NCBI RefSeq assembly: GCF_000719705.1
Contig: NZ_JOHO01000053.1
Location: forward strand, 15,010-79,009
Direction: 5' to 3'
DNA: 64,000 nt
From: Streptomyces sp. NRRL S-350
GTDB taxonomy: Bacteria; Actinomycetota; Actinomycetes; Streptomycetales; Streptomycetaceae
Below, piece after piece: positions 63,285 through 64,000 of the stretch; within the stretch, counting starts at the first letter, position 1; each line of letters starts with the position of its first letter. Made by a program: the position numbers and the translations under genes. The notes under the pieces were generated by a model that saw only the letters and a list, made by a program, of their open reading frames with translations, was not told the origin of the DNA and ran no database searches.

Positions 63285-63845
63285 GTGGCCGCCCAGCCCG
63301 AGACCGACACCCTGACCGTCAGCTACCACACCGCCGCCGACCTGCCCGCCGTCGAACCGCTGCTCCTGGAGATCTACGCCGAGGTCTACGCCTACGAGGC
63401 CAGCGTCGACCCGTTCTTCTCCGTCGATCGATTCGCCGACCGCCTCCGCCGTCACGCCTCCGCCCCGCGCTGGGGCTGCGCCCTCGGCGAGGTGAACGGC
63501 ATCGCGATCGGCTACGCCTACGGCTTCGCCCGCACCGCCACGTACGAGTGGGGCGGGCTTCTCACCCCGGTGCCGGCCGATCAGCTGGAGGAGAGTGACA
63601 CCCGCACCTTCGCCCTGTGCGAGGTCATGGTCCGCGCCGACTGGCGCGGGGCCGGCATCGCCCGCACGCTCCACGAAGAGCTGCTGTCGCACCGTATCGA
63701 AGAGCGCTCACACCTCCTGGTGGAGGAGGACCACCCGCGGGTCCGAGCCCTCTACGAGCGTTGGGGCTACACCGAGATGGGGACCATGCAGCCGTACCCG
63801 GACTCCCCACGCTACGTGTCGATGTGGCGCCCGATCAGCCTCTGA
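63285..63845 (+). CDS. GNAT-family N-acetyltransferase, 186 aa
   Basis: The acetyl-CoA site is FALCEVMVRADWRGAGIART with LLVEEDHPRVRALYERWGYT. GTG 63285 with AGGAG upstream; 17 bp after the regulator, so probably co-transcribed. The substrate is unknown. Confidence 0.82.
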   Translation: MAAQPETDTLTVSYHTAADLPAVEPLLLEIYAEVYAYEASVDPFFSVDRFADRLRRHASAPRWGCALGEVNGIAIGYAYGFARTATYEWGGLLTPVPADQLEESDTRTFALCEVMVRADWRGAGIARTLHEELLSHRIEERSHLLVEEDHPRVRALYERWGYTEMGTMQPYPDSPRYVSMWRPISL

Positions 63846-63905
63846 GCCTGCATGGCGTGTGCGATCGTGCCCCGCGACGGCGAGACGTTCGGCAACGGCT
63901 ACTAG

Positions 63906-64000
63906 GGCCTGTATGAGGTTGTGATCAATCTTCGGGTTTCTGTCCCGCGCTGGGGCAGAACCCGGTAGGACTGTTGAGTGTGACGCGCAGACAACTCACG
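63906..64000 (+). mobile_element. Left end of an insertion sequence, cut by the window edge
   Basis: A change in composition at about 63905 starts a GGGCCTGTATGAGGTTGTGA element end, followed by GTG 63980 reading VTRRQLT, the usual first residues of IS5-type transposases in Streptomyces. Only seven codons are in view. Confidence 0.4.

Overview
Very high GC, strong G/C at third codon positions, many GTG/TTG starts and many Streptomyces-type families (HelR, WD40-STAND proteins, XRE-TPR regulators, HATPase_c_2 proteins, DUF6415, DUF4157, IS110) point to an actinomycete of the Streptomyces/Kitasatospora group. No rRNA, tRNA or ribosomal-protein operon was seen. The gene content is accessory: partition genes, IS and integrase scars, degenerate CRISPR repeats, toxins, frameshifted genes, and extra copies of murF and murJ. 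A linear plasmid or a chromosome arm fits best.

Layout. 0.4-7.6 kb: unknown gene, a HelR-type RNA polymerase-recycling ATPase behind a 20-bp palindrome, a small secreted crystallin-fold protein, an antitoxin with a truncated toxin, small unknown genes and an ArsR-like regulator. 8.0-9.9 kb: parA-parB; ParA has its first two sequence blocks in swapped order. 10.2-18.1 kb: a block bracketed by I-E-like CRISPR repeat remnants. It holds a 46-aa peptide, a cupin/JmjC-type oxygenase, a frameshifted aldo/keto reductase, an APH-fold kinase, a NUDIX hydrolase, an ATP-binding regulator, an XRE-TPR regulator and a methyltransferase, and could be a peptide-modification (RiPP-like) locus. 18.4-23.7 kb: an ABC exporter operon divergent from a two-component system. 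24.0-29.4 kb: a 1417-aa caspase-STAND-WD40 protein convergent with an alpha/beta hydrolase. 29.8-32.4 kb: two small genes and an IS110 element. 32.6-35.3 kb: murF paralogue, SgcJ-like and MarR genes.

35.6-39.2 kb: three overlapping genes encode an HTH protein, a 758-aa protein with family-B DNA polymerase-like motifs A, B and C, and a 233-aa HTH protein with features of Streptomyces terminal proteins (GST-acid-D and a C-terminal DIxYLE). This is proposed as a divergent Tap/Tpg-like telomere-replication module; a helicase with helicase-associated repeats follows at 41.4 kb. 39.8-41.1 kb is a TetR/SnoaL/TfoX operon. 44.4-46.1 kb encodes a DUF4157 protein with a probable ADP-ribosyltransferase toxin end. 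46.3-48.9 kb is a double-Lrp regulator divergent from an FAD monooxygenase. 49.4-53.8 kb has a CBS protein, transposase and integrase scars around a GNAT gene, a YCII protein and a murJ paralogue.

54.1-61.6 kb (minus strand) is a tightly overlapping cluster built around a thymidylate-synthase-fold enzyme whose substrate-deciding residues match cytidylate 5-hydroxymethylases. It also has an NDP-kinase-like protein, an SPL-like radical SAM protein (broken by an 11-bp tandem duplication), a DEDDh exonuclease, a truncated P-loop kinase, an aldo/keto reductase and two frameshifted NUDIX genes, plus an ATP-binding regulator, a 37-aa ORF and a 28-aa Gly/Asn-rich peptide. A divergent XRE-TPR regulator and GNAT gene follow, and the window ends inside the left end of another insertion sequence.
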